Origin: Prostheceraeus crozeri
Lineage: Eukaryota; Platyhelminthes; Polycladida; Euryleptidae
Direction of reading: 5' to 3'
DNA length: 64,000 bases
Assembly: GCA_907163375.1 (NCBI GenBank)
Contig: CAJQUW010012546.1
Coordinates: forward strand, 186,001 to 250,000
Positions 22,271 through 33,933 of this stretch are shown in pieces. A program made the translations under genes and the position numbers. The notes under the pieces were generated by a model that ran no database searches, was not told the origin of the DNA, and was given only the letters and a program-made list of their open reading frames with translations. The stretch's first letter is position 1, and each line of letters starts with the position of its first letter.

Positions 22271-24199
22271 CAGGGTGCCCGCGACCTGGAAAAACCTGGA
22301 AAAACCTGATATTGCTCCATAAACATGGAAAAACCTGCTGGGATATCAAAAACCTGGAAAAACCTGGAAATTTTGAAAATGTTTTTATCATGTACGAGTA
22401 CTCGTATCTCGTACACGAAATCTCGTAGGGGTACTCGTATACAAAATCTCGTATACTTTGACAAAGTCTTGAAAACATAAACGATATTTAATATTTCTAT
22501 GTACAGTCATGTAGACTTTTAATAAAGAATCTGGTTGGAATATAAACGGTTTCTTAAGAAACATACATAATATGTTTAAGGATTGTCCATCTCGCCGTGC
22601 ATCGTTTAAAGATGTAACTGGTTGTAATCTCTTTCCATTGAAGTTCTGTGTAGTAAGGTGGATTGAAAATGCTGATGTAGCCGCAAGAGCAATCGAGATT
22701 TATCCTCATTTGGTGAAGTGGTTTAAAGAGGTGAATGTTTCGACTCAGTTGTATGAAACCATTCAGAGTCAGTTGCATAACCAATTTCTTATCGCTGAAC
22801 TGCACTTCTTCAAATCTGTCGCATTGCAGATAGAACCATTTCTGACACAATTTCAGTCTCCTAAACCAATGTTTCCATTTTTGTATGAGCATCTCGATCG
22901 ACTCATTAAAGACCTCATGAAACGCTTCGTAAAACATGAAGTTATGAATTCTTTGACAAGCTTCCGAAAACTTTCAGCTGTTGATATTTCATTGAAAAGT
23001 GATGCTTTATTGTTTCAACCTGACGTTGGGTTTGGTGCTAACAAAGCACTTAAAAACTTGCAGCAACGCCAGAAGAATCAGTTTTATAGTGATTGCAAGA
23101 TGTTTCTGTCTGCCCTTGTCAGAAAGTTTCTTGAACGATGTCCATTACATTTTCCAATCGTACGTGCAGCAAGTGCATTGTCTCCATCTTGTATACAAAC
23201 CAGTAAAGCTGCATGTCTTGCACGAATGCAGATATTGTTAGAGAATTTAGTAGAATCCAACCGCGTTTCTGAAGAAATTGCAGATAAAGCAAAGCAGCAA
23301 TATTCCAATCTTCTTGAGGATATTGTTTTCGGTGAGAAAGTGAATGCCTATGAAGCTAATTCCAAAAGACTCGATGATTTTTATGCTGAGGCCATTGGAG
23401 AAAATTCTGATATGAAAGATCTCTGGACGGTGACCAAAATGATTTTGATTTTGTCACACGGAAATAGCTCTGTCGAATCCAGCTTTTCAGTGAACAAAAA
23501 TTTCTTAGTTGTAAATTTACACAATCAATCTCTCATAGCTCAGCGCATGGTGTTCGATCACTTGAATGCTTGCGGTGGTCCATTGAACGTTGCAATTACA
23601 CCTGAATTGAAAAAGTCCGTAGGTCTGGCTAGGCAGCGGTATCGGAATGCACTTGAAATGAAAAAAAACGACTTCACATGAGTCATATGAAAAAGACAAA
23701 CGAAAGAGGCACGCTGAGGAATTAATGGAGGAGTTGAGATGCAAGAAAATGGCTGTTTTGGCAAATGCGAAGGCAGAAGAGAATGCAATCAACAAGAAAA
23801 TGGCAGAGACTCTAAAAATAATGAAAAGCTAAAGTGACCTTTACAACAAACTGCAACTTTCATCACAATAGATGTTATCGTAATCACTATCGTTTTCCTT
23901 TTATCTTCATGTACAATTTATATACATATATATCGTAGTTTTGTAGATTTTATATTTTATAATTTTTTGAATGAGGAATAAAATAATATGAGAAGTTATC
24001 AAATGTTGCGAATACATCAAATATCATTAAATTGATGCGAAAGAAATACCTATATCTGACTTTTTCTTCTTAAGAACATGATAGAGTAGATGGTATCCAG
24101 TTCATCGAAAATCAACATGAAAAAAAATAACGAAATATATAATCTTGAAATACCTGGAAAAACCTGGAATTTCATGGTCCAAAAGCCGCGGGCACCCTG
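22271..24199 (+). mobile_element. hAT-like transposon, CAGGGTGCCCGCG termini, 6-bp TSD
   Basis: CAGGGTGCCCGCG at 22271 and its exact inverse ending at 24199 are followed inward by CCTGGAAAAACCTGG repeats on both sides. The flanking direct repeat is 6 bp, TATATG (22265-22270 and 24200-24205), not the 8 bp of classical hAT. A subterminal array of CTCGTA/TACGAG motifs occupies 22390-22455. The termini resemble those of the 2.7-3.8 kb MITEs. The transposase gene inside lacks its N-terminal half, so this is an internally deleted copy. Confidence 0.9.
22572..23832 (+). pseudogene. hAT-like transposase, N-terminally truncated and frameshifted
   Basis: The main open frame (22572-23681, 369 codons) is the C-terminal part of a hAT-like transposase. 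Near its end is MILILSHGNSSVESSFSVNK, the HATC dimerisation signature (LSHGN..VE..FSVNK), then the helix SLIAQRMVFDHL. It stops at 23681 just after a run of eight A residues (near 23660-23667). In the neighbouring frame the protein carries straight on for about 55 residues of Lys/Glu-rich helix (EKDKRKRHAEELMEELRCKK) to a stop at about 23832. A single-base slip, mutation or sequence error in the A run explains this. BED and catalytic N-terminal parts are absent. Confidence 0.8.
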
Positions 24200-24205
24200 T
24201 ATATG

Positions 24206-25274
24206 GTAGAGTGAGGTACTTGCTTTGATCGGCTATATCCACTTCTGTTTTAGGAATTTCTGATTGAAAATTTTTTATTAGAGTGAGAGACTTGCCTCTA
24301 TCATGAATTAATAGTCAACGTATTCTTTTAAACGCCCATTTTTAGAATTTTATTCAATTTTGTTTTGCTTTGGCAGAATAAGAGACTTGCTTTGATGTAT
24401 CATTAATAGAAAGTCGACATTTTCCACCTACTCATGGTTTTGAGAGATGTCTCAAAGGTTTTATTTTGACACTATGGCTGCTATTTTTGCTTCATGTAAG
24501 AGCATTTCCCTGATGTAATAAGTTTAAGATGTCATGTCCGGATATTAGAAGTCTGAAATGATGTGACGGAATATTCACATTACACAGAAATGCAAAACAT
24601 TTGGAGCTGAAGATTGCGAAGTTCCAGTCTGTCAACAGCTGCAGAAGAGTTTTAGAAGAAATTACAGAACATGTTTTTATCAATTTCTGTACCAATCAGT
24701 GGCTATTTCTCAGGGTAATTAAAGTAAACAGTGCTTACTGTCAAAGTCTGATGTTCAACCAACTTTTGCCGTTTCTTTCTTAATGATAGAGCAGTTCGTC
24801 CTAAAAGAGCTTTAGAAATTTAATACTTATCATAGGTAATTATTAAATATTTGTACTACTATATTTGAAGCCTTTTAGTAACACATCAGAAAGTGGCGAA
24901 ATCTACATAGTGAAAGAAGATTCAATATTGAGAAGATAATCATACATCTGATGTGATTATGTATTGGCATGGAAACATCGTTTGATGATAAACGTCATCC
25001 CGCAAAATCTCGAGAGTTGCAGACATCAGGGTAAAGACTCCTCTCATGCATCACCCAGTATTACGGAAATCTATCTTATCTCCTAATGATTTGTTTTGTT
25101 CTATCGATAAAGAAAAGACGCATGTTTTGCCAGACAAATTGCGTGCTTATAATTGCAATTTATATGTAAAACCGATGAGTTTGTTGATCAGACAGTAAGT
25201 GCAGCAGGGTTTTTGAAACTGTTGATGCGTGATTTTTCTGATGTTTTTCCCGCGACTGAATAGTTACTCAAAAC
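24206..25274. other. no recognisable gene
   Basis: AT-rich, with several similar AGAGACTTGC-type motifs between 24290 and 24400 that may be an old tandem repeat. It ends with CTCAAAAC, the left target duplication of the next hAT. Confidence 0.35.
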
Positions 25275-27055
25275 TAGGGCTCCGAACGGATCACCGGATC
25301 AACCGGATCATGATCCGATCCGGTGGTACCGGGACGGATCCGGATCACAACTTTAATTTACCGGATCGGATCCGGATCATACCCCTGAACGGATCCGGTG
25401 ATCCGGTTAAAACTAAAATTAATTTGTTTTGGAACTTCAATTGAAAATTCATGAATTATCTCGCATTTATTGAGAAGCTGCGTAGTAGTCCCGAACACCG
25501 AAAGAACTTTCTTGTACAATGCACACTTTCATCTTGTCAACAATTAATGGTTATTCTGGATATCCGTACGCGGTGGAATTCCACCTACGCTATGTTGCAA
25601 CGATTAGTCACGGTGAAAAGTGGTTTTCAAAATTGGCTGAAGCTAAATCCGATAATTGGAGGTGTCGAACTCGGAAGATTTCACTTGGATGACGATGACT
25701 GACCGGGTTCTTCAAGAGCTGGTCGATATCCTGGATAGTTTTGATCAAGCCACCAAACTCACATCGGCCAGCAGGTACCCAACCCTAAATACGATCATGC
25801 CTATATTCATCTCCTTGTTTTCTCACATCGAGGGCCAGGTGAAGAATTCCCACGTATGTATTGAAATCAAGGAAGGAATTTCTGCTGCACTAAAATACTG
25901 AGTAAGTATTACTCATTTACAGATGATTCACCATCATACATTATTGCGGTTCTTCTTGATCCAAGACTCAAGAAAGATTTTTTTGTGGAGACAGATTTTG
26001 AATCGTTATATCCTGGTGTGTTGAACAGATCATGTGAACAGCTGCAAGATATGTGCAAAAGTTATTTCGAGGAAATTTATTCACCCGTAACCTCACAAAT
26101 GACCTCTGTGGCAAAGCAGAAGACAATTTTTAATTTCTTTAAGAAATTGAACTCTGTGAATGAACCTAAATATTTGGAAGAGATAAATACTTATTTCTCT
26201 CTTCCTCGTGAAGAAGAGGAAATTGAGCCACTGAAATGGTGTAGCATACATGAGAAGCAATTTAAATGCTTCTCAAAGGTAGCAAAGTGTATTTTAGGCA
26301 TTCCTGCCTCATCAGTTAGTGTAGAAAGAACTTTCAATTGTGGTAGAGACATCATCGGACTGCGCAGACAGTTGTTGAAAATTGAAACTCTGTTCGCACT
26401 GATGTTCGCCAAGAAATACTTTAAGTAAGGAACATTAATAATTGTAGAAATAAAATTTGGATGACATGTATTTGTTTTTATTTATATATCTTCATTAAGG
26501 TGCACTGAAAATTATTACAAAAGTAATTAAGCATCTTAGTTAATCTAAAAATATGTCATTGACTGTCTAATACAGATGTACGTTACGTATCACTTTGATA
26601 TATTCGAAAAGGAGAGAAAAGAGAGAAATCATGAATTACTGATACATGACGATACAGTACTTTCACCACTTAAATCTGAAGTCGCATTAACACTTTTTAT
26701 GGCTACGTGTCATAATTCAAAAAAAAGTTAATTGATAAAAATGTGAAATATGGATAATAGGCTTGTGATTAGCCGCGTCTATTATCAAATAAGTTTTATA
26801 TCGTATTTTGTCTTCATATAAGCTTAAAATTGTTAGAAATTAAATTAAAGTAAACGGTACCTTACCGAAAGTTATCTGGTAGGTTATGAGCGACATATGT
26901 TTATTGCTAAGTACATACTACTTATAAATTCACCGGATCATTACCGGATCGGATCCGGATCAGGGGGTAGCCGGATCCGGATCACAATTTCAATTTACCG
27001 GATCGGATCCGGATCATAGTACTGATCTGATCCGGTTGATCCGGTAGGAGCCCTA
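25275..27055 (+). mobile_element. hAT transposon with perfect 8-bp TSD and CCGGATC-rich ends
   Basis: The TIR TAGGGCTCC (25275-25283) is inverted at 27047-27055. The 8-bp direct repeat CTCAAAAC flanks it exactly (25267-25274 and 27056-27063). About 130 bp at each end are packed with CCGGATC/GGATCCGG palindromic motifs, typical multiple binding sites for a hAT transposase. The 1781 bp carry only the C-terminal part of a transposase gene, so it is an internally deleted copy. Confidence 0.95.
25451..26428 (+). pseudogene. hAT (BED-type) transposase C-terminal half, frameshifted
   Basis: Three overlapping open segments, in different frames, follow the hAT transposase order. First is VILDIRTRWNSTYAMLQRLV, the highly conserved D(V/I)RTRWNST motif (25451-25702). 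Next is a helical stretch with VDILDSFDQATKLTSASRYP (25656-25901). After a stop and shift come SPSYIIAVLLDPRLKKDFF and the HATC domain IPASSVSVERTFNCGRDIIG followed by LRRQLL (to 26428). The BED zinc finger and the first catalytic acidic residue are missing. At least two frame breaks make it non-functional. Confidence 0.9.
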
Positions 27056-27379
27056 CTCAAAACACTCACCACGCTTAGCGTGTCTAGTTGTGGTTATGAA
27101 AGATCCTTCCCTACTCTCAAGGGAATTCTCTAGGACGAACATGTCCGATGAGAGATTGTATAGTTTGTCTTTTCTTTAGATTGAAAAAGATCTGATAGCC
27201 CGCATCATAGAAAGTGTCCCTGAAAAAATGGCATTGAAGAAAAAAATGAATGTTGAATTGGAGCGCTATATTTTTACTTCATTTAGAAGGTGTAAGTGTA
27301 CGGATGCTGTACATACTCGTGTGCATTTTAAAACTATTTCATAAAAGGCGAACAATTCCATTATAGCTGGACCTGCCGT

Positions 27380-28260
27380 TTGCCTATTGATTCTAAGTTC
27401 AATAGGGTTAGGTGTTTGCCTGGGAATGAGAGACAATAATCGCCCCCTGGTACCAGTGTGATACCATTTGCAGGCCCACCTGTTGAAGTTGCATGTACTA
27501 TTTCATTGAAGCCTGAACCCTTTATACAGTGCTCACGTATGTCAATATAGTTGTGAGGGACATTGACGAACGCAAAATTTGTAACCTTCTTTTATGAACC
27601 TTGGATCACGAGGATTTACTCCACCCTGTTAGTTTTAGGTAGGAACTTGGTAGTTATTCACCGCGATCATGCCTGCTTTGGCTGCACTCCTCGATCTGAA
27701 ATATAGTTTCTTCAAAGTCCTCAATGTAATGTTTTCCACGAATGCCTTAAGAAATCAATTTATCTTTAATGTCACGTGAAACAGCAAATTCTGCACCCAA
27801 AAGTTCCTTAGTCATCAGCTGAGCGCCATCCGTCAACGAGATTTCGAGCTCAGTATCTCTCAAGATGATGGGTCCGCAACATCTCGTTGCGCCCAGGTGC
27901 TACCTTCCTCCGCCTTTGCACTGAACTTCATAATAAAGGCATAGAAAGATTTCTTTTTATCGGTTTATGAGTGGCAAAAAACTGCTCTGACCATTAAAGG
28001 CAGAGGGGTGTGTATTATTCTTTCATAGAGGAAATGTTTCTTTGCCTTAAATGAAGACTTTGAATGAATCCTCCGAACCCACTGGTTGCGGCTTACAAAA
28101 CTGTCCTGTTATAGATGCTGAAGTATTACACGTTGATTGCGCATCTGAAATTTGCTCCAGATACGGCTGCATGTTTAAATAGGGAGTTGTATCGATGCTG
28201 AGAGACATGAACTGGGCTTGAATGGATGATTCCTGATTTTGATGAAATGGCTGCTACTCA
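27380..28260 (-). pseudogene. unidentified decayed coding region
   Basis: The minus strand shows successive stretches that read like real protein rather than noise, but in different frames and broken by stops. From the 28.25-kb end they include MSLSIDTTPYLNMQPYLEQI, FNGQSSFLPLINR, KKKSFYAFIMKFSAKAEEGS, ISLTDGAQLMTKELLGAEFA and, near 27.4 kb, GGPANGITLVPGGDYCLSFP. I recognise no family. A captured gene, an unfamiliar transposon or an old viral insertion are all possible. No terminal repeats were found around it. Confidence 0.45.
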
Positions 28261-28598
28261 GGCATGTACACATTTTTCAAATGAAGATGCAGCTGTAAAG
28301 ATGTGCATTTCATTATTCAATTTACACAAATATATTTTTAAAAAGCAGCATTTATTGATTGTTGCAGGTAAACCAACTTGGGAGAAATGTCAGTTGTGTG
28401 TTGGAAGAATCTATGATCGGCAATGATATCATTTTATTTTTTATAATGAAAATATACCATTTTTTAGTGAAATATACCTACACCGGTAACACCACAGGCC
28501 TTCGCCGTAAATAGATTCAGTCACACGAACTTTTCGATTTGCACTGTTACCATGCTACTTTTACTGCTCTTATCAATGAAATTGAAATTAGATTGCAT

Positions 28599-29419
28599 CA
28601 GGGATGCGGAGTCGGAGTCCGGGAGTCCTATCATTTTTGCTGGAGTCGGAGACGGAATCCTATCAAATGATAGGACTCCGACTCCGACCTATAGCTAGAC
28701 CCGAAATATAATACAAGTAAATTATTTATTCTCGTATGTAGCTGTCACTGTCTTGATGTCAATTTTCTCCGTCAAACAAAAGTACAGAGACAGCAGTGCA
28801 TGCAAAGCTTGTAATAGTTGAGGGAATGAACCGTTATAGTGAAAAAAGGATTGTCTTTTCACTCGGTGATTTAGTAGAGAAGACAAGCCTTACTAGTCTC
28901 GATCACACTTGCACACCAAAGGTCAGAGACAAAAATGAAATACTAGTTTGTTTGAGAACATTACCTCTTACCCTCACGCTAGTCGTGATCGTGTGTGATT
29001 TCTCCTCCAAAGCGCATATTAAAATCGAAAGTGTACTCATTTTTTGGAGAAGGATGGGGGGATTTTCCTGCCTGGTAGAGACCAAAGTAAGTACATCAAA
29101 GATTGCACACTTACGATATTTAAACACTTTGGTAGAGACTGAAAAAAGACCGTGTGAAGCACACATCAACAAGATGGGAGGAGCCGAGTCTCATACATGC
29201 AACTTCAAACGGCATTTGATAAACTGTCATCGAAAATGATTGATAATTGATGCAACAATCATCTCTAAAAATATGTTCAGGCAAGCCTATAATGATCCAT
29301 GATGTAGGTTATCAGCTTATTTTAAAAACTAGGCTTTATATACCTTGCCACCCGGAGTCGGAGTCCTATCAACCCCCGGAGTCGGAGTCCTGTCAAAATG
29401 ATAGGACTCCGCATCCCTG
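28599..29419 (+). mobile_element. short hAT element with perfect 8-bp TSD
   Basis: The TIR CAGGGATGCGGAGTC (28599) and its inverse ending at 29419 are flanked by the exact 8-bp repeat GATTGCAT (28591-28598 and 29420-29427). Multiple GGAGTCGGAGTCCTATCA motifs in both orientations form the subterminal regions (28605-28695 and 29355-29410). At 821 bp it is an internally deleted derivative. Confidence 0.95.
28796..29239 (+). pseudogene. likely BED zinc-finger remnant of the hAT transposase
   Basis: The open frame ends with SHTCNFKRHLINCHRK, which fits the second half of a BED finger (the SxLKRHLxxxH pattern before the catalytic domain of many hAT transposases). The expected CxxC half is replaced by CEAH, so the zinc site would be impaired. 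The first ~100 residues show no known domain and may be non-coding. Its position inside a hAT element supports the reading. It cannot encode a full transposase. Confidence 0.45.
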
Positions 29420-29951
29420 GATTGCATGCAGCATCGATAGATTCCAAATAATGAAAACCCCAAGAAAATAGTCTTGTCATACAAAGCTTCTTGTATATCT
29501 AGAGTTAGGTAGGGCCTATGGTCTATACATTAGACATCGCAAGTTTTGATTTAAGCTTAATACACTCGAATTACAAATATGCCTACAATATGTAGTTGGC
29601 TAGGCCAACAGTATCTAAAGTACGAAAACAGGTTAAAAATATTTAGATTACAGTCAAGACTTCAAAACATCAAGACAGTGTTATTAATGAGTTGTCTGAC
29701 AATCTGTGTGATAGACAGACTGACAGACAATAGCCTGTTGCTTTTCGCTACATGAATCAACCAGTGCGGAAGGACATGGGTAGAACAAACGAAGGAGACT
29801 AAATTTGATTTAATACAAAATGCGAAGAATCTTTGATTAGAAAATATAATGGAACAAAGATTTTGATGATATTATTTCATATCATTTTTTAAAAATAAAA
29901 TGATATCATTTTTCCTCAGAATAAAATGATATCATTTTATCATTGCCGATC

Positions 29952-30543
29952 TTTGGGAAGAAGTTTTAATGAATAGCCGAAGAAATAAACTGGATATGCT
30001 TTTTGCTTATCTTGAGCTCTTGTAGGCGCGGGCAGATCAGTAGACATCATAGCGATGCACGAGACAAATTATGTTATTCATTTGAAGATGAGGAGTGACT
30101 GAGTGTGATTACGGATGTTAATTGCATAGGCAAGATAGCTACTATGTATTTTGCACCATCCTGAGGTGAAAAAATGAGTCATCGAATTACTACTTACATG
30201 AATTGTCAGCACAAAATTGAGCTTGAAGTGCGTGTCCGGACGTTGCATCGTGCTTGATTTCGAATTTCCTTGTCAAAAGACATAGTTCTTTCTCTACATT
30301 AAATAAAAATAGGAATTGAAATGTGCCGTCAAGATTCAAGAGCTTCAATGTATCATATTTCCATCATGATTTACTACCGCAATTCCTGTGACATCTCAAA
30401 TTTCTCTGATATATATAAATGAATAGTGATTTCGATTGCCCTTTTATGACTTGTAGCTGTAGCGATGTTATCCTATAATTATCATTTCCCAATGCTTTAG
30501 CACCATGGATGGCATAATTAGTTTCGACGGAAGTAGGTGAGGG
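29952..30543. other. no recognisable gene
   Basis: Nothing identified. It ends with GGTGAGGG, the left target duplication of the next MITE. Confidence 0.35.
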
Positions 30544-31231
30544 CACAGAGTTAGATTCATCTGCGTGCGCTTCGGTTTCCTATAAAGGGAGAGTTATATG
30601 TAGTCTTAATATCGAAATGACACTTCACAGAACTAGACAACTTGCTCCTTCTCGAATGGATAATTCGTGTATCGCTTGCTATTGGAAATGGCAAACAATA
30701 AGCTGTCAGCACAGAGGAACCAGAGCAAGGACGTCTATAATTGTTATGAGGCCAACAACAAACACTTACAGACGTCCTTGACCAGAGTCAGTGAGAGAGG
30801 CGTGCGTGCTTTGATATCACTTCGCACCAGCTTCGCACACACCAAAACACATATCGCTTACTTGGCAAGCATTCGATTCAGTGTATGTGCTATACACAGA
30901 GAAATACCGGGGAGAGGATGTGAAAAAATCAAGTGAACTAATTTTCTTACGCCTGCTACTTTCTTTAATAATGATCGGAAGGGTCAACATTATGGAGAAA
31001 ACTTGTGCGCAATGATCTGAATTCTTCGGATCTGAAGGAATTGTGGCAATCGAAGCACTTTGCATGTAATCACATTAATCCGCAAGCGAAGCACGACTTT
31101 TTTTCCTATCTCTGTATGGTATTAGGAATTCCTTTTTGCCCACTTAGTAGGTTCCTCGATGTGCCGTCAATTTCGTATTAATCACACTTCATAGCAAACC
31201 GAAGCAGATAAACAAAATATTTAATTCTGTG
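30544..31231 (+). mobile_element. hAT-type MITE, CACAGAATTA family, copy 3, perfect TSD
   Basis: Left end CACAGAGTTAG at 30544, right end TTAATTCTGTG at 31231, with exact 8-bp flanks GGTGAGGG (30536-30543 and 31232-31239). The family interior is complete (CGCGCTTCGGTTTCC-like block, AGCTGTCAGCA, AGTGATATCA in variant form, GATCGGAAGGGTCAACATTA). An extra ~70 bp around 30725-30780 includes an imperfect repeat of GACGTC. It landed within a few bases of the end of another MITE (31237). Confidence 0.93.
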
Positions 31232-31236
31232 GGTGA

Positions 31237-31615
31237 GGGTTATTGTACAGAGAAGCGTCCGGGTGTATAATAATGACTTTTTTGCATTTTCTTTTTTCTC
31301 TAAATATTAAGGTATCTGTCTCACATAATTCTCTACTGATAGGTGTCACGTCTCTCCTGAGAGACGCTAGAATAGCGTGATTCCAATTGAACTTATAATT
31401 GATACAGCCAAATTAAGTCAAATTAACAGCTAACAAGGAACCTGTGTCCATTCACCCACTTTCTCTACTGGTGTGCGTGCGCAATATCTAATTTAGCGCT
31501 AAATTAAGGAAGTAACTGTCACTATAACTGAAAGACCTCTCCGGTCGCTGTACAGAAAATCGATTATTGTATCCTGTCCCTTTTTCAATGCTGTTATCGT
31601 ACCACCCACAACAAT
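31237..31615 (+). mobile_element. truncated MITE, TTATTGTACAGAG family
   Basis: Closely matches the copy at 4808-5288 from GGGTTATTGTACAGAGAAGC through TCGTACCACCCACAACAA, with a small internal deletion. It then stops short of the right terminus. Its left end carries the target duplication of the adjacent MITE, so that MITE inserted into or beside this older element. Confidence 0.8.
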
Positions 31616-31795
31616 ATCGGTTTGAAGTGCAGCAATGACCATGAATGCGAATACACTTTAAAATATGAGTATCTATGGCCATTGACGCACGCCAAAAACA
31701 TAATCACGCCAGTACTTAGTATAGCGGCAAACTGCATGACAGTTTGCACGGCACCGTCTATGAAGATCACAGCAGTATTGTTGATGTAATACCAT

Positions 31796-32491
31796 CAGGG
31801 CCAGGCGGATTCCGCGGCACGATACGTTAAATTCCGCTAAATACCGCTCGAAAAATTATTCCATATATCATGACATCTTATCGAAAAACAAGACCACTTT
31901 TGAATAGTAATTCATATATTCTGAGTCGACTGGTGAAGTCCATTTTCTGTTCTAATGACGTTCACCATTCAAAATCCGAGTATGTGCACACCGCTCGAAA
32001 AAATTATTCCACTTTACTAACGATTTATATAAAAAGGCTATTATTCAAGATAGACAGACGGCAATTTTCAAGCATATAACGAATTTTATTGACTACACAT
32101 GTGATGTGTTTTATTGACATCATGTGATGTGAGCTGTGAGTCACACATACATTGTACAAAGTCAGACTTCCATGGAATTCCTCGTATAGAATACGTCGTA
32201 GATTGTCTGCCTCATACTGCCATTCTTCAGTGGTAACGAAATAGTCAACTTTAATCGTCTGCTATTTCGTTCAGTTTAGATTCGCGTTTAGAATTCTCAG
32301 CCGTGCATGAATTCAACGACAGGGTGTAACATTGGACAATATTTGATGTTTAAATACATGTAGATTCCGCACATTTCCGCTTATAACTGATTATTCCGCA
32401 TATTTCCGCACGAAATTGTATTTTCCGCATTTACCGCTCGAAATAGGAGATTCCGCGGGTTACCGCGGCGCGCGGAATCCGCCTGGCCCTG
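31796..32491. mobile_element. hAT-type MITE with perfect TIR and TSD
   Basis: The TIR of 21 bp, CAGGGCCAGGCGGATTCCGC and one more base, is exact at both ends. The 8-bp flanks AATACCAT (31788-31795 and 32492-32499) are exact. Subterminal ACCGCTCGAAA/TTCCGC motifs repeat near both ends. The 696 bp contain no transposase sequence I recognise. It represents yet another hAT family in this window. Confidence 0.93.
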
Positions 32492-32607
32492 AATACCATT
32501 GTATATTTTTGGAAGGTGAGAATGAAACTGCTTTGGAAGTTAAAATGATTTTTACAAAAATCGACCTGATGTTGTGAAAAGCAACCTTTCTGATTGAATA
32601 ACTGTTA

Positions 32608-33137
32608 CACAGTAACGGTGTAAGAAGTCACAGCCCAGCGTGCTCTAATTCACTTGGACCCACTGTTGTGAGACTGACGAGTATGAAAAGTGCGACTTCT
32701 TTGCAAGTGTGATGCAGCACATTGAACCGATTTCTATGTAATCGCAGAACTCTGCCTTAACAGTTCAACAATCACATCCAAAAATGAATGAGTTTCAAAC
32801 ATAAAGGTCTTTTAAGTTTGTTCCCTGATAGCTACAAAAAGAATAGAAAACACAACAGAGAAAGAGAACATTCCTGTAAGTTGACAAAGAATACTTCCTA
32901 CCAAAGTCATGGATTTCTGTCTAAATGCAGCCATCATAGGTAGAGATTGAGCATTATAAGTCTGTGACAAACCAACCAACCAACCAAATAGACAATGAAA
33001 TTCTGCCTACCGATAGTTTAGAAACGGCTTCAGAAATCATTGGTCGTGCGGTCCGATATCTATTATTCATGCAACTCATACATCGAGGAAGCAATGTCAG
33101 TTTGGAAGAAAACTGTGGCGACAATTCGGCTGCACCT
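32608..33137. repeat. left arm of a 530-bp inverted repeat pair
   Basis: CACAGTAACGGTGTAAGAAG onward matches the reverse complement of 36388-37450 (minus a later MITE) at roughly 90% or better by eye. Shared landmarks include TCACATCCAAAAATGAATGA and AAACTGTGGCGACAATTCGG. The two arms enclose about 3.25 kb. The outer ends resemble the CACAG start of hAT elements, but no matching target duplication flanks them. Confidence 0.9.
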
Positions 33138-33894
33138 CTCTCGAATAAACTCGCGCTTCGCGCTCGTGTAATCGTTCGTGGTGTAACCTTGAATCAGTAA
33201 TTACACCAAGTCCCGTATTAATGACAGCCGAAATTTGGGTAGCCGAAATTTTTCCGTCACCTAAGGTATCGGTATTAATAAAGTGTAGGGAATTGTCAGA
33301 TAATTTTACCTGAAGCTGTATTTGTAAGGATCTGCAAGTCAACCAGACCTAAGCTACCTTTACAAATTCGTGCATCACGTGACATCAATGAATCGCTTTC
33401 TGAATATTGCAATCATGCCTTCCGAACTTCAGCGAGCGGAATAAATGGATGGACATGTAAATGCAGTATTCTGTTAGGTCTATGCAGTCCCCGCTTTACA
33501 ATATCATCATAAGCGACAAACCAGGCTCTACATTCGATAAACAGTGAATTTTCCGAAAACTTCACTTTATTCTAATAGAATGATAAATCCAAATCTATGA
33601 ACCCTATCCATGCCTGGAAGCGATTCGGTCCCATGTCGCATTTTTGCAGAGGTCCTTTCAAAACAAAACCGACCGAGCTGCGTCTTTGTGACTCAGTTTT
33701 AGCGTATCTTCAAACTTAAAACAAAATTTTGTTGGATTTGGTCCACTAAAACGTCAAACGCCAATAAAAGAAAGGTCATCAGACAATGACTGAGAAACAG
33801 ACTCATGACTGCGCGCCAAGGAATTCTTTCTGTCTTCAGTAGTATTCATTTAAAACTTTGAAATCAGGTGTTTTGTCAGGCTATGTTTCTCCGT

Positions 33895-33896
<2 letters not shown>

Positions 33897-33932
<36 letters not shown>
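33897..33932. repeat. (TG)18 microsatellite
   Basis: An uninterrupted 36-bp run of TG dinucleotides, likely length-variable between individuals. Confidence 0.97.

Positions 33933-33933
<1 letters not shown>

Larger units (their letters stand above)
28415..29951. mobile_element. possible element with GATCGGCAATGATA ends, enclosing a hAT
   Basis: GATCGGCAATGATATCATTT at 28415 is matched by the inverse ending at 29951. The right side contains three near-palindromic AAAATGATATCATTTT units (29872-29945). The 1.5 kb between is split by the hAT insertion at 28599-29419. No target duplication is evident at the outer ends, so this is provisional. Confidence 0.45.

Noticed and set aside
33897-33932. 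(TG)18 as a functional Z-DNA or promoter element
   Set aside because: Simple microsatellite with no adjacent gene start. No reason to go beyond a repeat call.
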